In this document: positions 9,001-9,173 of the stretch, piece after piece | Position numbering within the stretch: position 1 is the stretch's first letter | How the letters are laid out: the number at the start of each line of letters is the position of its first letter | DNA from: SYIM01 sp039800325 | GTDB taxonomy: Bacteria > Pseudomonadota > Gammaproteobacteria > Burkholderiales > Burkholderiaceae_E | DNA length: 9,173 nucleotides | Direction of reading: 5' to 3' | Assembly (NCBI GenBank): GCA_039800325.1 | Contig: JBDLQY010000148.1 | Span: 1-9,173, forward strand | The notes under the pieces: model-generated | The model's input: only the letters and a program-made list of their open reading frames with translations | Databases searched by the model: none | What the model was told of the DNA's origin: nothing | Program-made: the position numbers and the translations under genes

Positions 9001-9173
9001 CGTACACAGCGTCCAGCGGCGGTGCATCAACCGTACCCCAATTGGCTTTGGGCAGAAGTACCAGATCGGCCACCTGGGCTGCCGTCGCCGTGGCTGAGTC
9101 ACGCAGCTCGGTGAAGACGATACGGTAGACCTTGAAGGCGTTGGTATTGTTGAAGTCGATGGTGCGGGTCTGC
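1..9173 (-). CDS. Giant modular exported/surface repeat protein (adhesin-like, LEPR-XLL style), internal fragment lacking both ends
   Basis: One frame is open across the whole window: complete codons occupy 9172 down to 2, giving 3,057 residues without a stop. Neither start nor stop codon is present, so the full protein is longer than this. Domain order: discoidin end, ten LTAAQKAVVD repeats, an INAD-type beta domain, about five longer related repeats, a beta-strand-repeat shaft with three inserted domains, a Val/Pro linker, a mixed AGWRDKY module, a Trp/Gly-rich sandwich and a beta/gamma-crystallin-like domain. I saw no cysteine codon anywhere in the frame, and the composition is rich in Ala, Gly, Thr, Val and Asp; both are usual for very large exported adhesins and fibres. 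A role in surface attachment or biofilm structure is inferred from architecture alone. The termini that would show the secretion route (signal peptide, LEPR-XLL motif, RTX or anchor) lie outside. The single frame is near certain; the function is moderate at best. Confidence 0.93.
8..160 (-). other. Beta/gamma-crystallin-like domain with NDRISS motif, truncated by the window edge
   Basis: Residues 3005-3055 begin LYFYEHVSYGG, the usual Y-x-Y/F-x-x-x-x-(F/Y)-G-G start of a Greek-key motif. They end SWWNDRISSIRM with N-D-R-I-S-S at 46-29. That motif fits the N/D-N/D-x-x-S/T-S calcium-binding signature of microbial beta/gamma-crystallins. Both are in the right order and about 38 residues apart. 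Seven Trp fall in 46 residues, which is high even for this family. A second Greek key, needed for a full domain, may follow beyond position 1. In exported proteins these domains bind calcium and stabilise the fold; here it would be a calcium-responsive cap near the downstream part of the protein. Confidence 0.7.
329..859 (-). other. Gly/Trp-rich beta-sandwich region resembling PEP-CTERM-type exported domains
   Basis: Residues 2772-2948 begin STDGWISWADWYSWNQ, continue through GGVTIKYTGEGLG and a Gly/Ser/Asn-rich loop, then strands EYVAFNQGNKRGRIEFSQPV and NPVIAVMSLGNSGNGAQMWF. They end NGVIRFNGVFDHIDWVLADT, EFYGIFTVGFDATVT. The closing pattern 'G.g.irF.G.f..I.W......y..FtvG.d' and the 'I.FS.PV.NPvia..SLG' strands are typical of jelly-roll, lectin-like domains in exported PEP-CTERM-type proteins. 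About ten Trp occur here, far more than in the shaft. A carbohydrate-binding role is possible but only inferred. The stretch 328-161 (TRSSSAIVAPSSYVTELGSS, then NNSTNVRPDVEVGYAPGLRD) links it to the next domain and holds nothing I recognise. Confidence 0.5.
860..1792 (-). other. Mixed module with a degenerate helical repeat, AGWRDKY motif and aromatic strands
   Basis: After YATMEVKLNQIGYYNPKADY, residues 2461-2771 show an echo of the long repeats: REVLIEGVDYFNSTVNW, ending at the Trp codon 1664-1666, then FTELSDAQRWAVLNTTGY at 1573-1520. A Tyr-rich strand follows, then YVDVAGWRDKYILMPVGA around 1384-1337. Next come NTWYTLDTVPAGAKAGELVG and RYYEDGLVRYAQ, then WEVRYSGDGTRYYDIANGL and APRWATPDQLAGG. 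The RWATPDQL segment weakly recalls the 'R.AT..EL' stretch of some PEP-CTERM-associated exported proteins. No catalytic motif was seen. It is probably two or three small beta domains whose limits I cannot fix by eye. Confidence 0.5.
1793..1939 (-). other. Val/Pro/Glu-rich linker closing the shaft
   Basis: Residues 2412-2460 contain VPVYVTVAEEVPVVVDTVKV, then QIQVPEITWVPTEITEQVGT and EKVKTG. The dense V-P-V and V-x-V spacing without Gly turns differs from the strand repeats before it. It looks like an extended linker or a short set of edge strands. A Val/Pro stretch of this style before a '.M.V.L.Q.GYYN' module is one I associate with LEPR-XLL-type giant proteins, from memory. Its role is probably to join the shaft to the downstream modules. 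Confidence 0.5.
2216..2497 (-). other. INAD-type domain, copy 3, near the end of the shaft
   Basis: Residues 2226-2319 read VSSGAVTATVSVADALVDRT, a Tyr-rich strand GATYTVTVGSSSFSYTA, a helix-like TREQIVEGLRAAIDADATLG, then GQILTLTGGNSRTDAISVSY. This has the same order as the domain at 7915-7607 (yTvTv / .y.a / L.aAI.AD / ltLtG / .i.Vs), with AIDAD in place of AINAD. It is followed by a short return to strand repeats before the Val/Pro linker. Confidence 0.55.
3398..3658 (-). other. Bacterial Ig-like domain inserted in the shaft
   Basis: Residues 1839-1925 include TFSYQWQSLGDDGITWSAIA, then GATASTFTPTQTQNGRTIRV and KVTYTVNTS. The chain YQWQ...G..W..I.GAT.STFTPT..Q.G...RV.VTYT is a well-known bacterial Ig-like signature in tandem-repeat surface proteins, with the core Trp in YQWQ and the closing Tyr in VTYT. 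Such domains serve as spacers or adhesive modules outside the cell. Only one copy is present, placed mid-shaft between KAGAANTVKLTS and a return to strand repeats at VVWTGKNATLDLRA. Confidence 0.8.
4757..5077 (-). other. INAD-type domain, copy 2, inserted in the shaft
   Basis: Residues 1366-1472 contain KFRLTVSLGDDYEW, a helix-like FGLVEDLQAAINATNAF, then a strand pair DTVTVRMDDGRLMLTSNRV ending in GGGAERLGF. The order (strand, long turn, helix with AIN, then a 'dGrL.LTS' strand) matches the module type at 7915-7607. It also resembles repeat domains of flagellar cap and hook-associated proteins, where the pattern ends in LGF. It interrupts the strand repeats and is probably an independently folded side domain. 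The relation to copy 1 is by pattern only. Confidence 0.5.
6497..7570 (-). repeat. Tandem repeats of 60-77 residues combining the LT..Q..VV...LGY core with a beta half
   Basis: After a partial first core (FDELTQDQQGVV, about 7570-7502), units lie at 7501-7271, 7270-7073, 7072-6872, 6871-6677 and 6676-6497. Each opens with an aromatic and a core such as FESLTLAQRDVVLTKLGY. An aromatic strand follows (TWFYKAGA, QVFVKLDA, LVFYNANA, DVYYKASA), then a Gly-Phe turn (KLVNGFTQG, RLVKGFTAG, QVVTGFTEG), then an acidic stretch ending in Trp (DVFW, RLDW, FAW, DITW). The fifth unit decays after NFLIDQSNG. The helical core is the same motif as in the shorter array at 9049-7916. Mixed alpha/beta repeats like these suggest a rigid stalk or a repeated binding surface. 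No family name is certain. Confidence 0.85.
7607..7915 (-). other. Small beta-rich 'AINAD' domain, copy 1
   Basis: Residues 420-522 read ITLSGSFVAGDTLSLTL, then a Tyr-Thr-Val strand (SYTVKASDVV), then a helix-like TTRQNVAKGLASAINADTE, then MLKVTGLASSRPFALAMS. The order 'G.. .AGDT..ltl / yTv / ..n.A.gL..aINAD / l.ltg....f.l' is a recurrent module of roughly 100 residues in large bacterial surface proteins. Its fold is probably a small alpha/beta or beta-sandwich unit. It separates the short repeat array from the long repeat array. Two looser relatives sit at 5077-4757 and 2497-2216. Confidence 0.6.
7916..9049 (-). repeat. Ten tandem protein repeats of 33-49 residues with core LTAAQKAVVD
   Basis: Residues 42-419 divide without remainder into ten units: 9049-8936, 8935-8831, 8830-8726, 8725-8621, 8620-8501, 8500-8354, 8353-8240, 8239-8135, 8134-8015 and 8014-7916. 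Lengths are 38, 35, 35, 35, 40, 49, 38, 35, 40 and 33. Each unit starts near a Trp (QW, DW or KW). It then has a short variable stretch ending in Tyr, the core L(T/S)xxQ(K/Q)xVVD, and a tail like LNYAxAVT. The core looks amphipathic and helical, so the array may form a helical rod or solenoid. Unit 6 is longest because of an Ala/Gln/Val-rich insertion. The same core recurs in the longer repeats downstream, between 7570 and 6497. I do not recognise a named family with certainty and assign no function beyond a structural spacer or binding array. Confidence 0.9.
9050..9172 (-). other. C-terminal part of a discoidin (F5/8 type C)-like domain
   Basis: Residues 1-41 contain FNNTNAFKVYRIVFTELRDS, followed by AAQVADLVLLP. 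Discoidin-like carbohydrate-binding domains commonly end this way: an N-T-x-A-(F/Y)-x-x-Y-R strand, a short acidic turn, then (A)-x-Q-(I/V)-A-(D/E)-(L/V) as the last strand. The N-terminal half lies upstream of the window. Such domains usually bind sugars or other surface ligands, so this would be a candidate binding head placed before the repeats. The match rests on the last two strands only. Confidence 0.6.

Noticed and set aside
7916..9049. A CRISPR-like array suggested by regularly recurring tracts
   Set aside because: The recurring DNA is imperfect, in step with codons and encodes a conserved protein core. Unit lengths vary from 33 to 49 codons and there are no identical direct repeats with unique spacers.
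1..9173. Promoters, terminators or intergenic regulatory sites
   Set aside because: The entire window is coding in one frame, and no gap between genes exists in which such sites could be supported.

Overview
The whole 9,173-base window is the inside of one gene. Read on the minus strand, in the register whose complete codons run from position 9172 down to position 2, there are 3,057 sense codons. There is no stop, and neither end of the gene is present. No intergenic DNA, RNA gene, promoter, terminator, mobile element or CRISPR array was found. The many shorter open frames on both strands are shadows of this one reading frame.

The product is a giant, modular, apparently cysteine-free protein of the exported or surface-adhesin kind. 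Its repeat style, linkers and module types resemble the very large LEPR-XLL-type and filamentous-haemagglutinin-like proteins of Gram-negative bacteria. That naming is a recollection of family style, not a search result. The GC-rich coding and the protein type suggest a Gram-negative bacterium, most likely a proteobacterium; no narrower assignment is justified. Residue numbers in the entries count from the first complete codon at 9172-9170, not from the true N-terminus.

Layout in gene order (high to low coordinates): (1) 9172-9050, the end of a discoidin (F5/8 type C)-like domain. (2) 9049-7916, ten tandem helical repeats of about 35-40 residues with the core LTAAQKAVVD. (3) 7915-7607, a small beta-rich 'INAD' domain. 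(4) 7570-6497, about five tandem repeats of 60-77 residues that share the LT..Q..VV...LGY core and add a beta half with GF.QG and a Trp. (5) 6496-1940, about 1,500 residues of short beta-strand repeats resembling a beta-helix shaft, interrupted by a second 'INAD'-like domain, an Ig-like domain and a third 'INAD'-like domain. (6) 1939-1793, a Val/Pro/Glu-rich linker. (7) 1792-860, a mixed module with AGWRDKY and a degenerate echo of the helical repeat. (8) 859-329, a Gly/Trp-rich region resembling sandwich domains of PEP-CTERM-type exported proteins. (9) 160-8, a beta/gamma-crystallin-like domain with the motif NDRISS.

The overall picture is a long extracellular fibre or shaft decorated with small folding and possible ligand- or calcium-binding domains. 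The window holds no partner genes, so the secretion system and target cannot be read. The most unusual points are the two related tandem repeat families, a higher-order duplication within the first, and the shift to Trp-rich modules at the downstream end.
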